This document shows positions 45,001 through 55,945 of a stretch of DNA of 64,000 nt, one piece after another. The number at the start of each line of letters is the position of its first letter. Within the stretch, counting starts at the first letter, position 1. The notes under the pieces were generated by a model that did not search any database, was not told the origin of the DNA, and saw nothing but the letters and a program-made list of their open reading frames with translations. Origin of the DNA: Valencia hispanica. Its lineage: Eukaryota; Chordata; Actinopteri; Cyprinodontiformes; Valenciidae. Where the stretch lies: assembly GCA_963556495.2 (NCBI GenBank), contig OY747721.1, forward strand, positions 32,939,849 through 33,003,848, in the 5' to 3' direction. The translations under genes were made by a program, and so were the position numbers.

Positions 45001-45929
45001 TTTGTTGTTTTTCTTCTTGGAAACGGGTAACCTGGAACTATGGAGAGCTACTTACACAACTTCACTAAAATTTGTAGATCTTGAGGCTGTTTTTAAAGAT
45101 TGAAAAGTTAGCTTCAGGTGATCCAAATCCCCGGTGAGATCTTGCCGCTAGGCTGGGTCTGACAGGGTTTTGTGAAGTTTACAGCCCAGCTGAAGGCATG
45201 TTTGAGCTGAATCATTAATGACAGTCAGCTGAATCATTCACATCTTTGGCTACAAGCTGTGACAGAAGCCATCCATTTGGTTAAGCGCGTGAGCAAATGT
45301 TTGCGTTCTGCTTATACCACATGTTTTTGCAGAGTTCGGAATGCAGACTCTGAAATAACTGAACCTCCATCTCCCACCACTCGGGTACATTTTTCTCAGG
45401 TGGATAAATATCTGCCTTGGTGAAGTGTATAAAAGAACACCATAACCCTGTCGACCCATATATGGAAGATTTCTGTTAACGTTAAAGATTATCTAGTTAT
45501 GAGATGTATTAAAATGTAAACGTAACACAAAGTAGTTCACATTTTCTGATTATGTTGATGCAGTTAATGATGGCAGCAACAATAGAAAAGATAAATAATT
45601 TGAGATAAATTGAATATGAATAAAACTTAATTAGAAAACAAAAAAGTAACCCAAATAAATATAGAAAATACAAAAGAAACAGATTTCACCCTCATACAGT
45701 CATTTAATAGACTATGATTGAACACTTCATCCATTTTGGTCTCTCAATTCACTCATTGGAACTTGTTTCATAGATTCAGCACAAAGATTTATGTTTCTAA
45801 GCTTTTATGTTATGATTTTCTGCTTTACAGCTAATGTCCTTTTCTGTCTTAAGTTTTCTGTTTTGGCTCATTTTTTGTTTGATAATATTGAACCCCCACG
45901 ACCCAGCGAAGATAAGTGGGTTTAAAACA
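45001..45929. other. Unassigned intergenic sequence
   Basis: No gene recognised between sap30bp and itgb4 here. Confidence 0.3.
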
Positions 45930-46193
45930 AAGTATAGGCCCGAGGGCCAAATCCGGCCTGCCATAACCATTTCTGTGGCCCTCTGGACTTTAGAGGGACT
46001 TCAAGATAACAGTTGTGTGTTGAAATATTTTATCATGCCAAATCCCATCAATGTGAAAGGATGGTAAGAAGTAGCCTACTCATCGAAAGCAGAGAAATTA
46101 TATTTTAACAGTTTGTTAATGGGTAGTTTTATCAATTTATTCTGGCCATTAATATTGATGCGGCCCAAAGTTTGACATCCCTGGTTTAGATGA
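45930..46193. mobile_element. hAT-type (Charlie-like) MITE
   Basis: GGCCCGAGGGCCAAATCCGG at the left and GCGGCCCAAAGTTTGACATC at the right are the halves of a well-known vertebrate hAT MITE pattern. Confidence 0.6.
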
Positions 46194-46761
46194 TGGATAT
46201 GTGGTTGTAAGATACCAAATACCTGTAACTTTCATATCACAGACTTGAACCAGCAACACCATGAAGAAACATACCAGCCAATACAGGGATGAAATGGAGC
46301 AGGGTATAAAACAATATTTCAACCTTTGAACATCTCATGGAACACTGTTAAATCCATCGTCTAACCATGGAAAGAATATGTAATGTTTTTTTAGCCCAAC
46401 TGAAAACACATTAAACATGGACATCCACACAAGCCACCCAAGCAGATCGTCAATCAGTAGCCAAGAGGCTTTGGAGGTAACTCTGGAGGAGCTGCAGAGA
46501 TTCACTGCTCAGGTGGGGGAATATGTTGAATGAAAAACTATTAGACATTCTCCTTTAAGGAAGAGCAGGAAAAAAACGGCAATCGTTGCAGAGTCAGCCC
46601 AAGGCACAAGCAACCTAAACCACTGCTTGGGGGACCCAAACCATCAGGGGCCTCCCATAAATACTTGAATTTAAACACAGACCGTAGAAATAAAATGTTT
46701 GTTTATAGAGAATGAGAGTATTATTAAACTTGGTTTGATGGTTTCAGCATTGACAAAATAA

Positions 46762-47122
46762 CTAGAGATGTAAAGATACATATACGCCCATATATCGTGA
46801 TATTTTATGTCACGATATTGTATCAATATTGAAAGGCAATGTATTGATTTGTTTTTCTGTGCAATTTCAATGGAACCAATATTGATAAGTAAGATAAGTA
46901 AAATTAAAAGTATGACTGATAGCTGGTGGCTGTTTTCACCTTCTTTGTTCCAGTGGATTAACTAGATCGAGTAATAAAACTGGATGTGTAGGGTTCTAAA
47001 CAGGCTGGAGTGTTTAGAATGTTTTTCCACAGTTTAATCCAGTTTTAATAATTGCATTATATAGTCTTGCTCCCCTGTATTGTGATACATATCCCATCTC
47101 CAGATTTTTACCAATACACATT
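46762..47122. mobile_element. Non-autonomous DNA element (copy 2, uninterrupted)
   Basis: Continuous version of the element split at 23475-24468. It runs from TAGAGATGTAAAGATACATA to CCAATACACATTA, with TGGTGGCTGTTTTCACCTTC in the middle. Confidence 0.65.
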
Positions 47123-47329
47123 AATAATTTTAACTGTTAAAGAATTGTCAAGTTTACTTTGAAAAAGTGTAAAAAAAAATAGTGTTCATTGTGTGATTGT
47201 TGTGTTACCAATATTATAGTCTGACGCTTTGAGTTTAGTCTTCTCTTATGTGTTTGAGCCTTGATTTGTCCATGAACACATCTCAGCAAATAACTAATCA
47301 CTGATTGCTTTCAGCCCCGCCCCTTTGCC

Positions 47330-47460
47330 GTTAACTTTTTTTTTTTTTTTACATTTAAATGTATTTTTTTGTACTTGTTTTATGTTGCTCAGCGCTTTGT
47401 GACTTTTGTGTCTTTGAAAAGCGCTTTATAAATAAACTTTACTTCCACAACATCTAGATT
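47330..47460 (+). mobile_element. LINE/SINE 3' tail
   Basis: A T-run followed by AAAAGCGCTTTATAAATAAA, the typical 3' end of L2/CR1-type retroposons in fish. Confidence 0.5.
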
Positions 47461-48239
47461 AAAACACTGTTAGTGGTGCTGATGTTCTGAACACGACAGG
47501 CCCCAAATCACATTATTCTTAAGGCCCCATATGATATTGAGCTGGCCCTAAATCGTTGAACAAAAGCCATAAGAAGTGCTATGCCCAGGTTACGTTGCAT
47601 TAGTATAGTAAAGGAAAGTAAAGAAAAGCTGGACTAATTACTATCAATAGAACAGTCAAAGACAACTCTAAACAAATGGGGTTTTAACCTTGATTCAACT
47701 CAGGGTTGCAGCATTTTAGCAAAATAATATATGGCACGTGCAAGACATGATAATTTGTATTTACAGATGCTAATGCATTCAGTTTGACTGATCTTGAGTC
47801 ATTATGCTAAACTTTCAGTGTCTAGATGTGCAAAGCTGCTAAAAGCACACCTCGAAGGACTTGCAGCTGTAATTGCGGCAAAAGATGATTCTATAAAATA
47901 CTCAAAGGGGGTTGTATATGAATGCATGCTTCACTTTTCAGATTTTTTATTTATAAAGGTTAAATAAATAATTTCCCCTAAACTTAAATATGCACGACTC
48001 ATTGCTGATCTATCTCTAAACGTCCTAATGAAATACATTGAATGAAGAGCAAGCTTGTTTTAATTAACACTGCACCAGACCCAGACAGAAAACCTACAGG
48101 TTATGTCGAAGTGAGACCTCTTGTTTATACACCAGCGTTGTTGTTCTAAAGTTATTTTCCTATCTGCTGAGCCATTAGGAGATCATAGTCACTGGAAGTA
48201 CTTTGCCCTGTTTTAACACGCATGCATTTCATACTGTAT

Positions 48240-48612
48240 TAGTTATACAGTATTGTAAATTTTATACCTATTGAAACATTTGAATCATTTTTTTTTCTCC
48301 TTAAATGTGCTATTTTATTATGTTATTTATTTGTATGATTTGCTTTATTTTAGTCTTTAAAATGTCAGAATTTGCACAAAAAATAATTTTTTCTCCATCT
48401 GATGGCATCATCAGTATTCAGCAGGCTACTTAAGTAGCATTTTATGAAATAGGTTACTTTTTCACTGTTAAGTTTTATGAAATAGGCTACTTTTTCACTG
48501 TTAAGTTTTTTTTTTTTTTGGATGACTACTTTTGACTTTTACTTGAGTAAAAATATACTGTATTAAGTAGTGCTACTCTTACTTGAGTGCAACTTCTAGG
48601 TACTCTACCCAC
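48240..48612. mobile_element. hAT-like terminal fragment with a 33-bp tandem duplication
   Basis: TACTTGAGTAAAAATATACT and CTCTACCCACC are typical of a fish hAT family end. The unit TATGAAATAGG(T/C)TACTTTT, about 33 bp, is repeated twice at about 48446-48511. Confidence 0.5.
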
Positions 48613-48924
48613 CCATGACTGTATGTAATAAAAGAATACATAGACACAAAGGTAACGCATATGTATTGCTTACTCTTTACATGGCGGATAAATGCTGTTA
48701 ACATGGGCGTAACAACCGCGGGATACGCGTGGGACATGTCCCCCGCACTTCCCGTGTCGGTGCCCTGCGTCCCCCGCACTTTTTTTCAGCCTTTATAGCC
48801 GTCTTAACCGTTAAAATGTGGTAACAGATTTTTCCGAGCCGTCTTTGAACGCACCGTAAGCTAACGCAAACGGGTCGTCATCAAGTTCTCGAGAGAGCAG
48901 TGAAGCACCACATGTCTAATATAT

Positions 48925-50546
48925 GGTGGCCGGTAAGTGCAAAACAAAATTACATTAACCTGAAACACTTTTACATTTTTACCGAAACACATTTACAAAT
49001 TTACCGAAACACTTTTACAAATTTACAGAAACACATTTACAATCATACTGAAACACATTTAAAAGTTAAAAAAAGAAACACATTTACAAGTTAACCAAAA
49101 CACTTACAAATTTACCGAAACACTTTTACAAAGACATGACCTGGAAGTGATACTGCAGGGATGAGGTTAGGGTCGGGACAAGACCAAAGTGGTAACAGTA
49201 ATGGAATCGATCCTGCCAGCAGCTCAATCTGCAGAGATGTTTTGTCCGTTTTTCCGAATCTATTTTCAAGTTTTAGGGGGAACAGGTTTGATGGCGTTTC
49301 TGATATCTACTTCAACTTAATAGTTTTTCTGTGGTAGAATCCGGCATTATTTTATTTCGTTTTCACAGTCCACAAAGACAGGCGGACACTGTGAAGCCGT
49401 TCCATCATGTCAACAATCACACTGTATGAGTGGCCTCGTTTAAATACTTTACCAGGCAGTCCATAAAACCGACCTCTTCTCCCTCTCCCTTCTCAAAGTC
49501 CAAACTATCTCCACAATCACCACAAAATGTCCCTAAAACTTGAAAATAGATTCGGAAAAACGGACAAAACATCTCTGCAGATTAAGCTGCTGGCAGGATC
49601 GATTCCATTTTCTGTTACCACTTTGGTCTTGTCCCGTCCCTAACCTCATCCCTGCAGTATCATTTCCAGGTCATGTCTTTGTAAAGGTGTTTTGTTAAAC
49701 TTGTAAAAGTGTTTCTTTTTTTAACTTTTAAATGTGTTTCGGTATGATTGTAAATGTGTTTCTGTAAATTTGTAAAAGTGTTTCGGTAAACTTGTAAATG
49801 TGTTTCGGAAAGATTGTAAATGTGTTTAAGTAAACTTGTAAATGTGTTTCGGTAAGATTGTAAATGTGTTTTGGTAAGATTGTAAATGTGTTTCGGTAAG
49901 ATTGTAAATGTGTTTAAGTAAACTTGTAAATGTGTTTCGGTAAGATTGTAAATGTGTTTCGGTAAGATTGTAAATGTGTTTCGGTAAGATTGTAAATGTG
50001 TTTCGGTAAGATTGTAAATGTGTTTCGGTAAGATTGTAAATGTGTTTAAGTAAACTTGTAAATGTGTTTCGGTAAGATTGTAAATGTGTTTAAGTAAACT
50101 TGTAAATGTGTTTCGGTAAGATTGTAAATGTGTTTCGGTAAATTTGTAAATGTGTTTCGGTAAATTTGTAACTGTGTTTCGGTAAACTTGTAAATGTGTT
50201 TCGGTAAATTTGTAAATGTGTTTCGGTAAATTTGTAAATGTGTTTCGGTAAACTTGTAAATGTGTTTCGGTAAATTTGTAAATGTGTTTCGGTAAACTTG
50301 TAAATGTGTTTCGGTAAATTTGTAACTGTGTTTCGGTAAACTTGTAAATGTGTTTCGGTAAACTTGTAAATGTGTTTCGGTAAACTTGTAAATGTGTTTC
50401 GGTAAACTTGTAAATGTGTTTCGGTAAATTTGTAAATGTGTTTCTGTAAATTTGTAACTGTGTTTCGGTAAACTTGTAAATGTGTTTCGGTAAAAATGTA
50501 AAAGTGTTTCAGGTTATTGTAATTTTGTTTTGCACTTCCCGGGCAC
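48925..50546. mobile_element. Large palindromic repeat element with internal minisatellite
   Basis: The left end GGTGGCCGGTAAGTGCAAAA is mirrored by the right end TTTTGCACTTCCCGGGCACC. The arms are 48925-49278 (354 bp) and 49531-50546 (1016 bp) around a unique centre of about 250 bp. The inner arm ends AAGTTTTAGGG and CCCTAAAACTT pair, as do AGAGATGTTTTGTCCGTTTT and its complement. Both arms carry a 22-bp minisatellite. No transposase or target duplication was found, so the transposon class is unknown. Confidence 0.7.
49680..50510. repeat. 22-bp minisatellite, about 37 units
   Basis: Consensus unit GTAAATGTGTTTCGGTAAAC plus TT, with variants ending AAATT, AGATT and TAAGT. It lies in the right arm of the palindromic element. 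The left arm has about eight diverged units in reverse orientation (48966-49130). The unit has no stop in any - frame, which explains a 161-codon open frame here. Confidence 0.92.
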
Positions 50547-52139
50547 CGTACTAACAAGCCAGCCACAACCAGCAAAAGGCAAAAAACTTTGGATATGGAG
50601 AGAAAATAGGCTCAAAAGATCTGTGTGTGTGTGTAATACTTGATTTGTAACTTGTGTCAGCCTGTTTGTGTGTAACTATAGGTAGCTGTATGTGTAAAAC
50701 GTGATTTGTAACTCGTAAAAAACATTTTGTGCGTAACTTCGAGTACTTAAATATTGCTGTTTTATGTTCAACTGTACACAGAAATATCAAGAAAGTACGA
50801 CTACAAAATACATTTACTCACGCACCATTTCAAAGTACACTAACTTAAAACTAACTACGAATTCAAAACGACTCATACGCATACAAATCGTTAAATACTA
50901 CGCACCAAAACCCTGATACACACAGACAAAATCACGTTTAGGGACAAATTAAGGTTACAACAAGTGCACGAGGAGTTTTGAGACTGATTTCACGTCTCCA
51001 GATTTGTGCGTACATGATGCGTTTAAATGCTGGTAGAATGCTGGGACATCTGAGATTTCTTATTGCGTTCCCTCTAAACTTGCTGTTGAAGTGGAAAAAA
51101 CGTTTATATGTAAAAGAAAGAATATCTCAGCACTGCTTAGTTGTAACACATAGACCAAAATGTTACAAATACTTTAGTTAAACATACATTTTTAACTAAA
51201 ACAATCTTTTCTGACTGAATATAAACATTTAAAAAAATCACAACGTTATATAAACTAGTTTAGTTTCTGAGCTCCTTAACTCCATGATGAAGCTTTACTT
51301 CATCATGTCCAAGTATTCATTTGGACCATGTTATCGTTATTATCTCTGTTGTCTGACTCGAAGACAGCAAATGTCTTTTCAAACAGCTGGCTGAATATTT
51401 CTTTACTAAAACTTGTTTTTGCTTTTAATAACAAAATCACAGTGAGAACTTAAAATATGACTATTTGACTACAAACATGGAATAGACATTTAGGAAGTGT
51501 ATTTTTGCGGTTTATTTTACATTTTTTATCAGTTTTACTGTTGTCCTGGAATAATCACTTTATTAGAGGACTTTAATCAGACCCTTATGGATGTAAAAAG
51601 TCAGTTCTGTTTGAGATGGATTGGTTTTGTCACATTTATTGGACTACAAAGGGGTGAGTCACATATTTTATCTCCTTCTGTGTGTTGGCAAAAGCACTCG
51701 TGCCTACAGGTATGACTGTATCATTGATTGGCATCCATAAGTGAAATCACAAGACTCTTAGCTTTCTAATGATATAAAATATGTATAAGTTCATAGAAGT
51801 TAGAAGTCAGAATTTCAGTAGATTTCAACCAGCAGCAGGGCTATCCCTGAATGCGGCCATTGGAACACTAATGGGTAAGCCATCGATCCATCCATTGTCT
51901 ATGCCACTCGTGGGGTCGTGGGGATAACTAAACCAGCACACTCATGTAACAGTGATTAAACGGCTTTTTAACCACTGAGGAAAAGTATTACTGTATGTGA
52001 GAGGATGGTAAATCACACAATAGGCCACTGAAAAAAGAAATTTTCCCCTTACTTCTGAGATGATGGTTACGCCCTTGGCTGTTAAAACACAGAGGGGGAA
52101 ACATTTGTTGGAAAACTAAGTGGTTTAAAAGTCATATAA
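50547..52139. other. Unassigned intergenic sequence
   Basis: No gene recognised. Around 50620-50900 repeated TTGTAACT- and TACGAATTC-like strings suggest another decayed element. Around 51883-51930 CCATCGATCCATCCATTGTC with GTGGGGTCGTGGGG resembles a common fish LINE piece. Confidence 0.3.
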
Positions 52140-52853
52140 CAGAAAGTTTAGGAACCCCCCCTTTTTACGCCGCTTTAAAGTCCGACTCTGAGACGTTTCC
52201 CTGCCGGGTAGGAACGTCGGAGCGATGATTCACAGCAGGTTTTAATCATCCTCACCGCAGGTGTGTCAAATCAGCGGAAGCCTCGCGACCCCACGAGCCA
52301 CACCCAGAGCCGAACCTGTCCGGACTGAGCGAGTCGCAGCTCTCACTGCCAAGACTGACGGAAAATATGAAAATATTCACTTTCTAAATGACAGGAGCTG
52401 GCTATTATTTTTCTACCGTCAAATAAACACAACATAATGTCGAGTGAACAGGTGTGTTGTTATTTTGTAGCGGGAAACGCAGAAAATAAAAGCTGCGTCA
52501 CAAGAGAGATGGAGGTTTAATGAGCGCTCCTCCATCCGTCCCGTTACGTTTCCTCCAAGCAATATGTTCGGTTCAGTCTGAAAGCAACAGTTCTGGCTTG
52601 TTATCATTTGTTGCTCGGGAGTGTTTTTTGGACTCCATTAGCTGCGCACTGAATGAAGTCAGTGATCCAAAAAGCCCCACTTTTTGTCATTTAATTTGGC
52701 GAAGAGTTGGGGACAGACTTGACCCAGAATAAAACGTGCATTAGGGAGTATAAGGTGGTCTGATTCTCGGTGGGTGAGGGGTTTCACGTCTCAGAGCAAT
52801 AACTAATGTTGTCCTACTGTTTTTTTTCTCTTCTCCTTCTTCTTGTTTTTTAG
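52140..52853 (+). promoter_or_regulatory. itgb4: CpG-rich region, possible itgb4 promoter
   Basis: Between 52160 and 52350 the sequence is much richer in C, G and CpG than its surroundings and free of recognised repeats. A pyrimidine tract and acceptor follow at 52853. A promoter role for itgb4 is inference from position only, about 6 kb upstream of the ATG exon. Confidence 0.3.
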
Positions 52854-52952
52854 ACCGGGGAGGGTTGTAGGGCTCTCCCAGCACCCTGCTTGAGGGTGAC
52901 TCAGTTTCTTCAGCTGATGAGTCCAGGTCAACACCACCGCATCCTATTTACT
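52854..52952 (+). other. itgb4: Candidate noncoding exon upstream of itgb4
   Basis: Bounded by a strong acceptor (CTTGTTTTTTAG) and a strong donor (ACT/GTAAGT). The 99 bp have no long frame in the itgb4 direction. They could be a 5' UTR exon of itgb4 or a chance pair of sites. Confidence 0.3.
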
Positions 52953-55785
52953 GTAAGTATTTTGTTTTCTATGAATGCGGGTGGTTTTATTGAATCTCAA
53001 ATATAAATAGTGACATAACTAACAAGATTTTCATGAATAGTTTCGACATTAATCAGCTGGAATGTTTTAACTTTTCAAACTTTTTTGTACAGTTTCTAAG
53101 GTTTCTGTGATAAACCTGTTATTCGTTCATTTAATGCTCAAATACCTTTATATTTTGTGTATTTGTTGTTTGTCTGTATTTAAAACCCATGTTTGAATTA
53201 CAAACTGATGCAGTGGATGCAGGGCTGGATTTAAAAGGATGTGGGCCCTTGGGGTCGAGCCAGTTTTGGTGCCCTATTCCACACTTTTTCTTTTTTAAGC
53301 ATGTAAATTACAACAGTTTAGTAGTTGGGCACATATCAACTAGCTATAAAAAAATAGGCTATTTCCAAAGAAATGTTTGTATTTTTTCTTTCTTAAACGT
53401 TTAATAAAAACATGTCATTTCTAGATGTGTTTTTGCATGAAAAAGGTCCCAAATACTACAGTAACTGTGCCAGGCATGTATGTAGCAGAGATGGGAACTT
53501 GAGTGTATGATTTAAACCATACTTTACTTACAAAGACTTAATCCTGTGGTCTGTAGGTTTACTGTAATGTTGTTGTTTTTTTAATTTTTACTTGGGTGGC
53601 ACTGTATTTAAAAAAAAAATCTAATGTTGAGAAGATTCCTCTTTCGTTTATTTTTTGTTGTAGCTTAATCATGAACACCAAGAAGTTTCTCAAACTGAGG
53701 TCTGCTTTGCACTAATGGTTCAGAGCTAAATATACCTAATTCACCTCAGACAACTTAATTTCAGACGCTTCTGGTTTTTCAAAAATAAAGCAATTCCAGT
53801 TTTTCTTTAACATACATTTTATTTAAATTATATAAGGGATGAGATAAAAAAACATGACATTTACCATGTCCATCCTAAGCTGCATGGGTGGGCTACAGTT
53901 TCTCTTTCAGTAGATGTGAACGGGTTGTTTAGAACTGCTCTTCCGTTTAAGTGTCAGCCGAGACCTTCAGACAGAAGGGAGGCGTTGCTACTAAAGAAGT
54001 TTTGTTCCCCTGTAGTGAGAGTCCTCCATTGTATGTCCAACCAGTTCTGGTTGTTAGGGGAAGGGCTGTCCAGTGTGGTATGTACAGTACAGAGGAACAG
54101 AGCTGCTTTCACCTCGGAGTCATTTAAACCACCCCAAATCCCAGATCAGCTCCAGTGTCCAGGAGCGCTCAGATGTATAGTTAGTTACCTATATGGTCCC
54201 CAGTTTAATGTTTAAGCAGACTTTCTCTCTGGTACATGCAAGGGCTTTTTTGTGCTATATATCAGAAATGCATAAAAAATATTGGAAACAATACTCTCAT
54301 GCAAGTGAGAGACATGCTGGACTTATTTTTTATGTGCATTATAGAAACAGGATCCCATTCTCACTGTTTATGAATGAAGCTGTTGCCATGCCTGTGATTC
54401 ACACTTTACTCTGTTCTGCTCATGTTTTTCCTGAAAATAAAGTAAAGAAACAAAGTTAGATGTGTTGTTAAAATATAGTTATGAGGAAGAGTATTTCTTT
54501 AAAACTAGTGTTTTACAGGACAGAACATTTAAAAGTAATTTGCATTTAGAAAAAGGTAAATAAAACATTTTATGGTTAAGAAAAGGGTGCTACCATAATT
54601 GTTTGTTATATATTTTTATAGAATGTTCTAAAATCAGAAAAAGCTCTACCTTTGTTCTTGGGTTTCCTCTAAGTTAATTGAGCATTGCATGGTCGGACCT
54701 TGGTGTAAAATTGCTGTACCGCCACTCTATTAACCGGCTGCTCCTAAGGTCAATGCTAATGTCTTTCCTCTTTGACATTTTGCTAACCCATAGCTAGATC
54801 CTTTAGAAAATCAAACTATTACAGTGGTTCTAATAGATATCGAGGTCCTCTCTGCTACTTAACATTTATATATAACCTGTGATTTTTTTTCAATACATTA
54901 TGAAATGTGTCATGTATGTTCTGACTATTTTTTTTTTACCATGACTCTGTTTATTACAATAACCTAAACTGGCAGAATTATTTAATGCATTGTATGAATT
55001 CCTTTACCCGTAACAGGGATGTTAATGTACTGTGAAACTTAAATATAAAAACAAATACTTGTCAAATTTGAAATGCTGACATGGGTTGCTTTGTGGGCAG
55101 ATTTGAAGCCCTAAAATGCTGAGGTGGCATTTAAATCTGTGAACCTTAAGCTGTGAAATCTTAAGCTGTATGTATACAAAAGGAGGTCCTCTGTGTGAGG
55201 CTGCTGGAGCACAATTCAACATTAGGATTCAGTGTCATGGTCATGGTAGCCTGTGGGCTTGTCTACAGGAATGCTCCATTGCAACTCCGCTGCTTAATGA
55301 AATAAGTTACATTCTAAAATAGGGGGGGGGGGGGTGGTGTGGTAATCGTTCTGCTGGTGTTGAATATCTGCCAAGAAGAAAATGTACCCGTTAGCACGAG
55401 TACACGATTGAGTAAACACAAGTCACAAAACAGTTTCCCATAGCCTGCAGGCAGTGTTCTTCAATGTGTGCCACTCCCAAGAGATTGGGAGGTGGCCTGA
55501 AAGAGGTGCCTGCCTCCACAATCTCAAGCCCACACAGGTGAACTCCTGTTGGGGTGGAATGCAGCAGGGAAGGGGGGCTTGACACATCAGGGTGTGGAGC
55601 TTTAACTTGCAGCAGGGTGGGGAGCAGATAAAGAGGGGCAGCGGATGTGAGTTAACTCTCTCCCTCACAGCAGCTTACCTGGATAGGGAATGGTGTGGGT
55701 GTGTGCACAGAGGCAAAAGGATCAAGTCACAGCACTCCACTGATATTCAGTCTGAGTCTCTGTGTTGCTCATTTCTCTGCTGCAG
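52953..55785. other. Unassigned sequence upstream of itgb4
   Basis: Fragments near 53215-53290 and 53480-53530 look like repeat ends (GGGCTGGATTTAAAAGG; GAGATGGGAACTTGAGTG). A G-run is at 55322-55334. No gene is recognised, including the frames at 53916-54459. Confidence 0.3.
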
Positions 55786-55945
55786 GACGCTTGGACGGAC
55801 GCTCTTCCCTGAGTGTAAGAGCAAAGAAGTAAAGTACTTGACCGTGCAACAGAAGGGATCAAGAAACAGGGAGAAGAACTGGAACTTTTTCCGTTTTCTT
55901 TTTAGAAGGGACTTTGAACTTGGACACAGATTTTATTTAACCCAG
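55786..55945 (+). other. itgb4: Candidate 5' UTR exon of itgb4
   Basis: Acceptor TTTCTCTGCTGCAG and donor ACCCAG/GTGAAT bracket 160 bp lying 2.4 kb before the ATG exon. Both sites are good. No family protein is encoded. Which upstream exon is really joined to the ATG exon cannot be decided without RNA. Confidence 0.3.

Larger units (their letters stand above)
46590..47578. mobile_element. hAT-like element with nested inserts
   Basis: The left end GTCAGCCCAAGGCACAAGC and right strings ACAGGCCCCAAATCACATTA and GAGCTGGCCCTAAATCG match the two ends of a common fish repeat. Inside are the element at 46762-47122 and a LINE-type tail at 47330-47460. Confidence 0.45.
46255..47975 (+). mobile_element. 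Tc1/mariner element split by several later insertions
   Basis: The 5' half (46255-46560) has the HTH-region strings AACATCTCATGGAACACTGT and ACTCTGGAGGAGCTGCAGAG. The 3' half (about 47790-47975) has GTGCAAAGCTGCTAAAAGCA, GACTTGCAGCTGTAATTGC and the end TTCACTTTTCAGATTTTTTA. Both halves are + strand and in transposase order. The middle is occupied by other repeats. Confidence 0.65.

Noticed and set aside
49680..50510. CRISPR-like array
   Set aside because: Units are directly adjacent 22-mers with no spacers, in a eukaryotic genome; it is a minisatellite.
50090..50575. 161-aa protein on the - strand
   Set aside because: It is only the 22-bp minisatellite read through all three phases; no start context, family or splice signal.
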